DNA from: Tubiluchus corallicola
Taxonomy: Eukaryota; Priapulida; Priapulimorpha; Priapulimorphida; Tubiluchidae
Length of the DNA: 64,000 nt
Assembly: GCA_030141605.1 (NCBI GenBank)
Contig: JAQGDQ010000444.1
Location: forward strand, 130,720 to 194,719
Direction: 5' to 3'
Shown: positions 47,290 to 57,469 of the stretch, piece by piece
How positions within the stretch are numbered: position 1 is the stretch's first letter
Layout: each line of letters opens with the position of its first letter
Program-made: the position numbers and the translations under genes
Notes under the pieces: generated by a model
What the model was told of the DNA's origin: nothing
The model's database searches: none
What the model saw: only the letters and a program-made list of their open reading frames with translations

Positions 47290-48438
47290 TTGCTGCCTAC
47301 TTCGAATCCTGCAGCTGCGATGAAAATCGAACCCCAGCAAGTGGCGGCCAACGCTAGACTTTCTTCTTTTATGCTTATCCGAGCCAAACAAATTGAACAA
47401 ATACACAAAGATGAACTAGAAGCCAACACTCTTATCTCAGCTTCTTCTAGTGTTATCTCACGAAACCCCAGTCAATATTTACAGCGGGTTAAAACTTGCA
47501 TAGCCTCACTCAAGGCCAGACTTCAGAAGATAGACCAATTGTCAGAATCGATCTTGCAACTATCGGACCCCCACTCTGTGCTTGAGCTTACTGCACGCTA
47601 TACAGATGAAGACATCTTACTGTCTAACCAAGTGACTTCTCTGATTGCCCAATTAGACATTAAGACTGACAGTGACTTACGAACTAGCATCTCACCTCAG
47701 TCACCAACTCCATTTCATCAGTCATCATTCAGTTCACCGCATGCTTATAGTAGAATTCCTAAACTTGAGATTAAACCATTTAACGGAAATATACTTGAAT
47801 GGCAAACCTTTTGGTCAATGTTTTCTGATGTTGTTGATTCTAATCCTGATCTATCTAAAGTTCAAAAATTTCAGCATTTAAAATCTAAACTTACAGGTGT
47901 TGCTGCTCGCGCAGTCGAGGGTTACATAGTTAATGATTCTAATTATTCTACTGTTATTGATTTATTGAAAGACAGGTTCGGCTGCCACGAAACGATTATT
48001 CAGCGGCATCACAAGGAGTTGACACACCTAGAAAAGTGTGGTGATGGTTTTAAAAATTCCTATATAAGGGATGTAGTACTGGTAGAAGACCAAAACCTTC
48101 CACGAGGACAGTGGCGCCTTGGCAAAGTTCTTAAATTGAAGCCTAGTGCAGATGGCTTAATTCGTAATGTTGAAGTTCTTGTTAATGGTTCCACTTTGAA
48201 CAGAAATATTAAATGTCTGTACCCCCTTGAATGTCATTTTCATAACTCATCTCATACGACTTTGACAGACGTTTCGACTGAACACGTGTCTTGTCTTAAC
48301 AAGAATGATGATGCTGCTTCCATTTCAGATGCGGATTCTTCACCTCTACCTGTCAGCGAACGTCCAAAGAGAGAAGCCGCCAAAAAGGCAAGAAAATGGC
48401 TAACAGATGTCAGCACCGACTTATTATCTAGTGATTAG
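47290..48438 (+). CDS. gag-pol: Gag (DUF1759-type) fused to Pol C-terminus (DUF5641-type)
   Basis: An open frame of 382 codons; the first real ATG is at 47320, and the frame is open further upstream. Residues about 95-150 are helical linker. From about residue 154 the BEL/Pao Gag core is clear: IPKLEIKPFNGNILEWQTFW, PDLSKVQKFQHLKSKL, GVAARAVEGY and VIDLLKDRFG. After about residue 252 the text switches to the extreme C-terminus of Pao Pol: RDVVLVEDQNLPRGQWRLGK, RNVEVLVNGSTLNRNIK and LYPLE. Everything normally between (zinc knuckles, protease, RT, RNase H, integrase) is missing, yet the frame is kept. The product could be a capsid-like protein with a foreign tail; whether it assembles is unknown. 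Confidence 0.85.
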   Translation: MLPTSNPAAAMKIEPQQVAANARLSSFMLIRAKQIEQIHKDELEANTLISASSSVISRNPSQYLQRVKTCIASLKARLQKIDQLSESILQLSDPHSVLELTARYTDEDILLSNQVTSLIAQLDIKTDSDLRTSISPQSPTPFHQSSFSSPHAYSRIPKLEIKPFNGNILEWQTFWSMFSDVVDSNPDLSKVQKFQHLKSKLTGVAARAVEGYIVNDSNYSTVIDLLKDRFGCHETIIQRHHKELTHLEKCGDGFKNSYIRDVVLVEDQNLPRGQWRLGKVLKLKPSADGLIRNVEVLVNGSTLNRNIKCLYPLECHFHNSSHTTLTDVSTEHVSCLNKNDDAASISDADSSPLPVSERPKREAAKKARKWLTDVSTDLLSSD

Positions 48439-49098
48439 TGAATAGTAGTAGTGACAGACTTTGAACTCTCGTTTGTTGATTCCGTACGTCATGGATATGA
48501 TGATGCAGTTGGTTTCCTGATTGGTTCAGGGCCCGTTCCAATTATGGTTACTAGTTGCGGTTATGATGGTTATGGTTATGTCAGTCACAGGTTATGGCAA
48601 TGGTTACACTGCTATGCAGCTGATGGATGGAGTTCATGCCACACTACGTTTGCTATATGGAGTCTAAGACAATATTAGCTATTATAAATTGTCCTGTCTT
48701 CATTTGTAAATATTGTAAAATACTTAGATTGCATAAAAATCACCCCCAAAAACAATATAAAACACAAAACTAAATAGATAGTGTTCTTGCATTGTAGCCA
48801 TGTATAATCACAGATAGTTTGTGCTAGTTTATATAATTTTTGATATTTATGTGGATGTGCCTTTAAGGTACTTATTTTGATTTTTCTCACCCATATAATT
48901 TGACACATAACTTACGCATGAAACCTGAATTTCCTATTGTGGCCTCTGTTATATACAGTATTTGAGATAGATAGTAGGTTTTTGCAGGTTTCTCTGTGAT
49001 CGTTATTTAGTTGTCTAGCATTTTACTACCTGATAGGATTGAGCAAGTTGTTTATTACTTGAACTTTGAACTTAAAATTTTTGTTTTCGTTTCCAGAG
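48439..49098 (+). other. 3' untranslated part of the LTR element
   Basis: 660 bp between the gag-pol stop and the 3' LTR, with no ORF of note. A polypurine tract normally lies immediately before the LTR; here the last bases are TTTCGTTTCCAGAG and I see no good purine run. Confidence 0.6.
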
Positions 49099-49717
49099 TG
49101 TCACGGATTCCCGTGATTGAATTCTACTCTACAGCATTGTAAACTAGTTTATTCCGGTTCTATAACCTTTGCAAATTTATCTAGAGTGATTCAATTAGGT
49201 TAACCTTGAGTTATTCATACGGGCTTCATTCCTTCATTCCGAAGCTATAAATTCCTTCGTCACCATTGTACAGATGAGCATTTGACGGTTGCTTTTCCTA
49301 CAAGCAGACGTCAAATGGTCCGCCTAATTCGTTAGGTGAATTTTTACCCCCTTTTTTTAATAGTTTTTTTTTTTTTTTGGTTATGTGCTGATATGTATCT
49401 ATAAATAGGTTTACTGCTGTTATAAGAAGTAACTATGTAATTGCGACAAATCTTGTGAATTGAATAAACTTTATTTGGGTGGCCACTCCTTTTTAAACCA
49501 ATGGTTATGCGGTTTTTGTTAAGAGTTAAAATTTAGTCTAAATTATGTTTCAGTAACAGCAAACCATTCTAATTATCAACTCGTAGACTTAAGCGTTATG
49601 CACCTTTCTCTATAAAAACCATACTAGACTATATACACTTCCACGTAATTGTTTAATTAAGAACCAGGCCGACGTCTCTCCCACAAAACATTTATGAAAA
49701 AAAGAGCATTTTTCACA
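49099..49717 (+). repeat. 3' LTR
   Basis: 619 bp. It differs from the 5' LTR by an extra 8 bp in GGCTTCATTCCTTCATTCCG, one substitution in GTACAGATGAGC and one in AAAGAGCATT. Confidence 0.93.
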
Positions 49718-49915
49718 GGTGTAGCAGACCTTTAGATATCTTAGGCACATGTGAATGAGCATACATCCTTAACTAACAGACTTTTCCAGTGTGTGTTACT
49801 TTTCCTGTTGGTGGCCACCTCCTTTCGTAATGTGGTAAACCTAGGGGATGGTCCTACAAAAAATAATAAATACATTAAAATGTTAGGCCTGTATTGTTAT
49901 AATTAAGTAAAAACA
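49718..49915 (+). repeat. Duplicated block D1, copy C (right part)
   Basis: GGTGTAGCAGACCTTTAG resumes the block cut at 45694 and runs to GTTATAATTAAGTAAAAAC. It matches 3175-3365 and 27600-27790. Confidence 0.85.
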
Positions 49916-49993
49916 ATTGCATAATGAACGAACAACTAGTTTATTGTGTTTGCACCAATAAATTTTTAAATCTCTATTACAGTGGGACAAAGA

Positions 49994-50046
<53 letters not shown>

Positions 50047-50080
50047 TCTCACTCTCTCTCTCTCTCTCTGTATTTTGTAA
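49994..50080. repeat. (CT)n microsatellite
   Basis: About 40 near-perfect CT dinucleotides with a few CTC, CCT and CAC interruptions. ORFs of serine/leucine or arginine/glutamate are artefacts. Confidence 0.97.
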
Positions 50081-50292
50081 TATTGCGTACTGTGAAAACA
50101 AACAACACCAAAATAACCCGTCTAAACTGTATGGAGATATTACTGACATAATAAAAGTTTCAGCCGCAATTAGTATTCCAGGGAAGGAACTTGAGTCTAA
50201 TAAGTGTCCATGTAAGACGATACCTGGGTGGAATGACTACGTTGCAGATAGTCATAGATATTCACGTCAGTTTTTCCTTGTATGGCGAATAA

Positions 50293-51140
50293 ATGGTCTC
50301 ATTGCTACTTAACTGTCCAGACAGACTTAAAGGTGAACATTTCAGTAATGCATCCCATTTGCTGGCAATCATGTTGGTGCTGCTATGTGTAACACACGGT
50401 TACCTGCCACATTCGTTAATGTTATCTGTACTAGTACCTCTCGTTAAAGACAAAAATGGGGATATTACAGAGAAGAACAGCTATAGGCCTGTCGCTCTTT
50501 CATCTGTAGGAAGCAAAGTTATAGAAATACTGCTTCTAAATCGTTACAGTTCTTGTTTGAGTACCACGCCAAACCAGTTGGCTTTTGTTGAAAACTTAGG
50601 CACAGAGATGTGCATCCATACTTTAAAAGAGGTGCCTGACTATTACATTAGTCGACAAAGCACTGTGCACATTCTGTTTATTGGCGCATCGAAAGCGTTC
50701 GATAGAGTAAACTATCTCAAACTGTTTCTAAATCTTATCAGTACTAACAGACAAAACGTAGTAACTAGACTTATTACAAAAAACAACGTATGTTGGTTAG
50801 ATGAGGTAAATTTAACTCTGATGGTTTTGCAGTAGGTAACGGAATTCGTCAAGGTGGAAAAATGTCACACTGTTATTCAACTTATATTTTAAAAATCTCA
50901 GTGCTGCACTTACTAACTCTCGTGTGCGTTGTCATATTGCTGAAGCCTGCATTAATCACTTGATGTACGCTAATGACATGTGTCTTTTAGCAACAACCTC
51001 GACGGCTTTGCAGAGACTGCTGGATATTTTTAGTAAATTTGCTAAAAAATATGATATCCTTGTAAATGTGAATAAGACTAAACTTGTCACAATTCGCTCA
51101 GCCCACATGCAGCAGTTAACATATGTAAATAAGTACGGAT
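50293..51140 (+). pseudogene. Reverse transcriptase pseudogene (GIRQGG type)
   Basis: A first open stretch (50293-50835) ends after VNLTLMVLQ, and a second (50924-51142) lies in another frame, joined by the motif B segment. The catalytic box is YAND, with the first aspartate replaced by AAT asparagine at 50972-50974. Several frameshifts make it inactive. Confidence 0.75.
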
Positions 51141-51144
51141 AAAC

Positions 51145-51897
51145 TGTTCATCTACATTTTAGAGTCTGTTGAAAACATTTTAGGTAATATGAAAGTAAAA
51201 CAAAATGTTCACTTGTTCTGATGATATTTTTCATGGCTTGTTCGTCTACATTTTAGAGTCTGTTGAAAATATTTTAGGTAATATGAAAGTAAAAAAAAAT
51301 GTTCACTTGTTCTGATGATATTTTTCATGGCTTGGTCATCTACATTTTAGAATCTGTTGAAAACATTTTAGGTAATATGAAAGTAAAACAAAATGTTCAC
51401 TTGTTCTTATGAAATTTTTCATGGCTTGTTCATCTACATTTTAGAATCTGTTGAAAATATTTTAGGTAATATGAAAGTAAAACAAAATGTTCACTTGTTC
51501 TGATGAAATTTTTCATGGCTTGGTCATCTACATTTTAGAATCTGTTGAAAATATTTTAGGTAATATGAAAGTAAAACAAAATGTTCACTTGTTCTGATGA
51601 AATTTTTCATGGCTTGGTCATCTACATTTTAGAATCTGTTGAAAATATTTTAGGTAATATGAAAGTAAAACAAAATGTTCACTTGTTCTGACGATATTTT
51701 TCATGGCTTGGTCATCTACATTTTAGAATCTGTTGAAAACATTTTAGGTAATATGAAAGTAAAACAAAATGTTCACTTGTTCTGATGAAATTTTTCATGG
51801 CTTGGTCATCTACATTTTAGAATCTGTTGAAAATATTTTAGGTAATGTGAAAGTTAAACAAAATGTTCACTTGTTCTGATGAAATTTTTCATGGCAT
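51145..51897 (+). repeat. 94-bp tandem repeat, eight copies, derived from LINE ORF
   Basis: TCTACATTTTAGA starts at 51151, 51245, 51339, 51433, 51527, 51621, 51715 and 51809, an exact 94-bp period. Differences are a few single bases and one small change near 51840. The first unit continues the LINE reading (ILESVENILGNMKVKQNVHL), so the array arose by amplification inside the relic. Confidence 0.93.
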
Positions 51898-53254
51898 TTT
51901 ATAAATATGGGTTAGCAAGTGAATGTCCATCAGCTCTTCGGTCTTTATACATAATACAAGCAGAGGCTATTATTAACACCACAAACGGTAATTTTCATCG
52001 TCGTTTGGATGAGTGTTCACAGAATGTAACAACAGCAGTACTCCATATTTTAATAATATTATGTTGACAGCACAATATGAAGAATGAAAAAATAATAAAG
52101 ATCGTTTTTGTGTTTTTTTTGAAATTTTGGACAAATTCACAACTGTAATTTTCACTTTGCTTAGCACTCAGTTACACGTGTGTAGTAACTGGTGATAAAT
52201 TTTGTGCGATTTAGTTGTTAATAATTCTACGCATGTCCTACCAAACTTTCAGCCTTTGAAAAATCTGTACCGAGTAAACAAATTCCCCAAAAAAATGCTA
52301 TGAATGATAATTTACTGTTCAACTTCTGTTGCTTCCAATCATGCTGGGAGGGCTGCCTGTCAGTTCAATAGCTGAGCAGGGCAGACCTTCTTGCAGCTAG
52401 TGGTCACCTTCGTGTGCAACCTTCATTTCGTGGCACCAAATGCCTTTCAATTTACAAAGTTGGAGTGATTTGAAAACTTTTTGCAGATTCTAGTACAGAA
52501 AAGAATGCTGTACAGTTTTTGCGTTTGAACAGTTTTAGATACAATCTAACATTTGGAAACTAAAAGGCTTTGAAATGAAATTATTTTGAAAAATCTACAT
52601 ACATTTCGTATCATACTGTTAATTACTAAACTAAATAAAAACATTTTAACCGTTTTATTTACAACGCTAGAAAATCATTAGCAGACAAAAAAGGATGTGC
52701 TTGATCTAGAAACATTAGAACTTCCTTTCTGCTTGTGTTTCATACAAGATGAACGCAAAAACATTTAGCTATTCTGTGTTCAAAATAAAATGACGACTTT
52801 AGAACGAACTAGAGGAGTTCTTATTATTTGTTCAAAATGCGATTTAAACGTTTCGTGTTCATTTTTGTTCAAACTTTGTTCATTTTGTTCTTTGCAAAAG
52901 TCATTTTTGCATTCAGTTTATAGCCCAAGTATTACACGAAGCACCTAGGCAAGATGTACAAATACCACCACAAAAGGAGAAATTTTACTTTTTACACGAA
53001 ATGAGTTTATTGACCTCTAATAATTGATGCTAAAAAGGTCAGACGTAAACAAAACAAGCCCAAAAATAGCTAAACAGCAGTTTTTATAATTGCATTGTTA
53101 GTTTGGCTGGCGTATGTATGCAAAAGAAAGACGTAATTGCAAAGTTTAAAACGCAGCTTGTAACAAAAGAATCTTAAATGCTGCAGAAGGTTTTGCACAA
53201 TTCATGCATCTTCTGTAATGGGCCTTGCATACAGGGGTAGACCATAGGGGCCAA

Positions 53255-53432
53255 TTAGTGGTAGTCGCTGCTAAGTTCGATCAGTTCCTTGGCCGAGCTA
53301 GGGTCACTAACCGACTGCCCACTAAAGGAAACAGGCAATAGCTGAGTGTAGGCAGACTGTACGGGGGCTCTACCTAAATAACATGGATTCTTTTGTGGTG
53401 TGATGGATGAAAAACAGGCTTTCCATCTATAC
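53255..53432 (-). other. Exon-like open stretch with acceptor, terminal stop
   Basis: On the minus strand CAGTTTAATATTTTAG is followed by 59 open codons (YRWKACFSSITPQKNPCY, LGRAPVQSAYTQLLPVSF, DPSSAKELIELSSDYH) to TAA at 53255-53257. The same DNA is related to the dispersed repeat at 17450, where the frame is closed, so it may be repeat-derived rather than a host exon. Confidence 0.22.
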
Positions 53433-53986
53433 CTAAAATATTAAACTGTAAGCAGTCGAAGAAATAACAAAATATTAAGTTTAATGACGCAATAAAAATA
53501 TCAAACAGTCATGAAATTGAGCCTTCTGTAAACAATGGAAATTAGTAATATGCAAAAGTAAATCTGAAAACGCTACTAAACAGCATGGCATGAAATAAAT
53601 GCCATGGCGTGAACACACAAAAATCATACAGTGTTCCTAACTATTTAAAGGGTTCCTACTTACTCTACCAGCCACCCCAAAATGCATACGCTAGTATAAT
53701 ATATTCTCCAGACACGAGTAGTTTGTGGTCATTCCTTTAGAACAACTAAAGTATGGTTCAGACTTCATCTAACGGGTTCACGACTCCCACAGTAACGACG
53801 CAAAAAGTCTGAGAGAAACGTAGTCAAATGTTTAACATAAGTCTATCAAGACGTGTGAACGGAGCTGTAGGCACACATGCGCTCGGAAATTCACATCAAA
53901 AACAACTTCTCCCTCTGGCGCCAATTAACGATAACGTAAATAAACAGGTACCTTTGTCTTCCGGTTTATTGGCATAAAGTTCCTAC

Positions 53987-54154
53987 CTGGGCGGTGACGA
54001 ATTCTCTGTCCCATGCGATGGAGTATCGAGCTGGGCACCTTTCCAACTGCACGACGGTTCTCTCACATGATCCAAAACGACATCTTCCCCGCATGGTAAG
54101 ATCAGCAAAGCCATGTAAACCAATGAGTGGACATCTTCCACCACCACGAATAGA
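53987..54154 (-). other. Cys-rich open stretch ending at a consensus splice donor
   Basis: Minus-strand reading of about 56 codons with five cysteines (GRCPLIGLHGFADL, GRCRFGSCERTVVQLERC, ARYSIAWDREFVTAQ), ending exactly at CCCAG|GTAGGA, a good 5' splice site. There is no acceptor or ATG upstream in frame. Its phase (0) does not fit the acceptor of the stretch at 53255-53432, so if both are exons they are not directly joined. No family recognised. Confidence 0.27.
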
Positions 54155-54436
54155 TCATTAAATTTTCAAACGTCAGCTAATAGACAATCAGGTAAAACGC
54201 AAAAACGCAGTTTAACCAATCAAACTCAAGTTGCATCTCGTGTCGGTGAAATCTGTGTCATGAAAGTACAGAAATCTATGCGTTTGGCTTCAATCCGATT
54301 AAATGCACAAACGTGGGGGGGGGGACTAACATTCCCTAAACTAACAAATACTACTACCTAGTTGATTGTAACAATCTAGAAACAATTTACACTCAGTGAA
54401 CATAAGTAGAGGGAAGCTGGTGTCAAGATACGAAAA

Positions 54437-55510
54437 TAAAGCTTAATGTTTATCTGCAAGTTAAAGTACGACTCTAAGATTTAATCTGGGTCATTACATC
54501 TTCAAGTTTGCTTTATCTTTGTTTTCTGGCTTTTACAAAACAAAAACTTTTGTTTTACTTTGTTTTGCTAGTTGGAAAATCATTTGGGAGAGCGGCTGGT
54601 TTTGAATGCACCCGACTGTTTTGTGCACAGTAAGACCATGTGAACCAGCACTGTGCTGCCATCTGGCAATGAATACAATATAGAAACAGCTTACATCACA
54701 AAGCATCATAATTTTTTTAGAGTAATGCTTTCGAATGCATCGGCTGTTGTGCGTGCAGTAAGCCCATCACACCTTGCATGGTGCTTCTATCTGGCAAATA
54801 ATGAGAAAACAGTTTATGTTGCCATTTAACAAAGTTTTATAATTTTTGCAGAGTACTGGCTTTAAATGCATACGACGGTTGTGTGCACTGTAAAACCATC
54901 TCAACCTGAACTGTGCTGCCATCTGGCAAAGGAAATAATATGAAAATAACTTGCACTGTCATGTAAAAAATCTTTATAATTTTTGCGGAGCGCTGCTTTT
55001 AAATGCATCAACCAGCTGCACGCACGACAAGCAAACCAAAGCCTGCACTGTGCTGCCATCTAGCAACAAAAATAATATAACAACACCTTATGCTGCCCTG
55101 TAACTTAAGCTTCCTAATTTCTGTGGAGTACTGGTTTTAAATGCTTCTGACTGTTCTACGTACACTAAGTCAACCAGAGACTGCACTGTGCTGCCACCTA
55201 GCAACGGAAATAAAATGAAAACAGCTTATGATGCCTTGTAACAAAGCTTCTTAATTTCTGTAGACTGCTGATTTTAACTGCACTTGACTATTATGCACAC
55301 GGTAAGTTCATCACACGTTGCACTGTGCTGCCATCTGGCAATAGAAATAATATAAAGACATCTTATGCTGCTGTGTAAACAATGTTTCGTAATTTCTGTA
55401 GAGTACTGGTTTTAACTGCACTTGACGGTTATGCACATGGTAAGTTCATCACACCTTGCACGGTGCTGCCATCTGGCTTTAGCAATAATATAAAGACAGC
55501 TTATGACGCC
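54437..55510 (+). repeat. Tandem repeat of about 130 bp with TGTGCTGCCATCTGGCAA, eight copies
   Basis: Paralogue of 37077-38000, starting with the same AAAGCTTAATGTTTATCTGCA and having about two more units. Confidence 0.9.
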
Positions 55511-56029
55511 CTGTAAAATAAATAAGGTTTTTTAATTTGCTTTAACTTACGAAAAATTTGAAATCTGTGCTGTACACAAAGCTCGCAGCCTAAGCACAAG
55601 AGTCACCTGCAATAATTGATTATAATCTCTGTTAATTCGAGTCTGAGAAATAAGTCTTATTGATGTAGCGCCACCTAACAAAGAAACTGGTGAAATGTTG
55701 TTGCTTTGAAAAAAACTTTTTTAATGTATAAAAATGCGACAATTTTTTTCCTTGCGGAATTATGAATATAAAGTATAAAGCTTGCAGAGAGAACAACAAT
55801 GGCCAAAGTGACAACATTAGCGTCTTCATCATCATCATCAGCATAGCAGCAACAGCAGTGATAACAACAGCAGCAATGATAGCAAATAATGCGAGTGACA
55901 AGTAGAAGATGGAGCAGCTACAGCGACAGTGACAACGACCATATAGCTGTTACAAAATTATTTATTATATATCGAACATGCCAGTTGAAATTTTGGTGAT
56001 TACCCAGAAGTTCACACGCTGCTAAGATT
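55511..56029 (+). repeat. Linker of block D4 with GCATCA/CAGCAA triplets
   Basis: Contains TCATCATCATCATCAGCA and CAGCAACAGCAGTG near 55825-55870, then GAAGTTCACACGCTGCTAAGATTG, like the linkers at 20820 and 31590. No gene. Confidence 0.6.
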
Positions 56030-57469
56030 GTTGTGAAATTTGCTGAACCTTCAAAAAGAGGGATTATTATTATCAGCTTATCAATCGTAATTAAATTCCA
56101 GACACAATTATAAGGGATTAAAATCTTTCTTTGTCGGCAGGGAGTAATCTGCCACTCTGGTAAATACTTCAAAAAGATTGATTATTATTATCAGCTTATC
56201 AATCGTAATTAAATTCCAGACACAATTATAAGGGATTAAAATCTTTCTTTGTAGGCTGGGAGTTACCTACCACTCAGGTAAACACTTCAAAAAGATTGAT
56301 TATTATTATCAGCTTATCAATCGTAATTAAATTCCAGACAAAATTATAAGGGATTAAAATCTTTCTTTGTAGGCTGGGAGTTACCTACCACTCAGGTAAA
56401 CACTTCAAAAAGATTGATTATTATTATTAGCTTATCAATCGTAATTAAACTCCAGACACAATTATAAGGGATTAAAATCTTTCTTTGTAGGCTGGGAGTA
56501 ACCTGCCACTCAGGTAAACACTTCAAAAAGATTCATTATTATTATCGGCTTATCAATCGTTATTAAATTCCAGACACAATTATAAGGGATTAAAATCTTT
56601 CTTTGTAGGCTGGGAGTAACCTACCACTCAGGTAAACACTTCACAAAGATTCATTATTATTATTATCAGCTTATCAATCGTTATTAAATTCCAGACACAG
56701 TTATAAGGAATTAAAATCTTTCTTTGTAGGCTGGGAGTAACCTACCACTCAGGTAAACATTCAAAAAGATTCATTATTATTATCAGCTTATCAATCGTAA
56801 TTAAATTCTAGACACAATTATAAGGGATTAAAATCTTTCTTTGTAGGCTGGGAGTTACCTACCACTCAGGTAAATACTTCAAAAAGATTATAAATAAGCT
56901 GCTCTTTTGTGTGCAGAGAGACCGCATCTCAAGATGTCTGCAACTTAATGTTTTGCGGAATTTGCCGCAAAGATTATAAACTTCAAAAGTCGGTGTTATT
57001 ATTTTCGGTTCGTTTCAGTCAATATTAAATTTCAGATAAAATTGTTGAAAGCTATAATCTTTCTTTGTGTGCAGGGCGTGATCTGAATCTCAGGAGAAAT
57101 ACTTTAGAAGGTTTTAATAACTATCGGGCTGTTCTCTGTGTGCAGAGAGAGCGTATCATGATTGGTCTGCAATTTGTCATTTTAGAAAATCTGCCGCTAG
57201 GATTATGTAAATGTAAACTTCAAATTGTTGAAAGTTAAAGCTTTCGTTATCCGTAGATTGTCGGCTCTATCCGTAGCAGCTCATATAGTAATAGTAGTTG
57301 TTGTGGTTTGTTGACCGTAAAATTAATATTTACAATCTTCGACAGGGATGGCACTGAAATATTTCATTGTCAAAAATGTTGCTCTTTTCAGAAAACAGCA
57401 AAATTATACAAAGGTTAAAAAATTTCACAATAAAAAACTTTCAATGTGAAAACAAGAAGGTACGATAAT
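56030..57469 (+). repeat. 117-bp tandem repeats and unique end, D4 second copy
   Basis: About eight copies of the unit described for 38010-39058, then unique D4 sequence up to GGTACGATAAT at 57459-57469, where a LINE is inserted. Confidence 0.9.

Larger units (their letters stand above)
45695..49717 (+). mobile_element. BEL/Pao LTR retrotransposon, internally deleted, young
   Basis: A complete insertion bounded by TG...CA LTRs (45695-46305 and 49099-49717) and flanked by the 5-bp duplication GGTGT (45690-45694 and 49718-49722). The LTRs differ by two substitutions that I can see plus an 8-bp CTTCATTC-type duplication in the right one, so insertion is recent. The interior is only 2.8 kb against about 5-6 kb in autonomous relatives. 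It encodes Gag and the end of Pol but no protease, RT, RNase H or integrase. It would need proteins from another copy to move. It interrupts D1 copy C; copies A and B show the empty site. Confidence 0.93.
50090..52100 (+). mobile_element. LINE relic of a second type, with internal tandem expansion
   Basis: A decayed non-LTR element. IPGWNDYVADSHRYSRQFFL near 50220 is the segment upstream of RT in several LINE clades. It is followed by LVPLVKDKNG, NSYRPVALSSVGSKVIE, FIGASKAFDRVNYLKLF (motif A), NGIRQGG (motif B), a frameshift, LMYANDMCLLA (catalytic box) and VNVNKTKLV. The GIRQGG motif separates it from the PQGS family elsewhere in the window. From 51145 the coding sequence runs into a 94-bp tandem array, and LINE-like sequence resumes at 51880, ending with AATAATAAAG near 52090. 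Confidence 0.75.
52101..54436. other. Mostly unassigned region with two exon-like stretches
   Basis: No complete gene. 53200-53700 carries a dispersed repeat related to 17450-17960, and two minus-strand open stretches are listed separately. A run of G lies at 54314-54324. The rest (52100-53200) shows nothing I can name. Confidence 0.35.

Noticed and set aside
47191-47429. Minus-strand ORFs in the LTR element
   Set aside because: Antisense to the Gag reading frame; no family resemblance.
49883-50151. Arg/Glu-run and Ser/Leu-run ORFs
   Set aside because: Translation of a CT microsatellite.
53240-53300. tRNA-like A and B box words (TTAGTGGTAG and AGTTCGATC)
   Set aside because: The boxes are too close together and no acceptor, anticodon or T stem can be folded.
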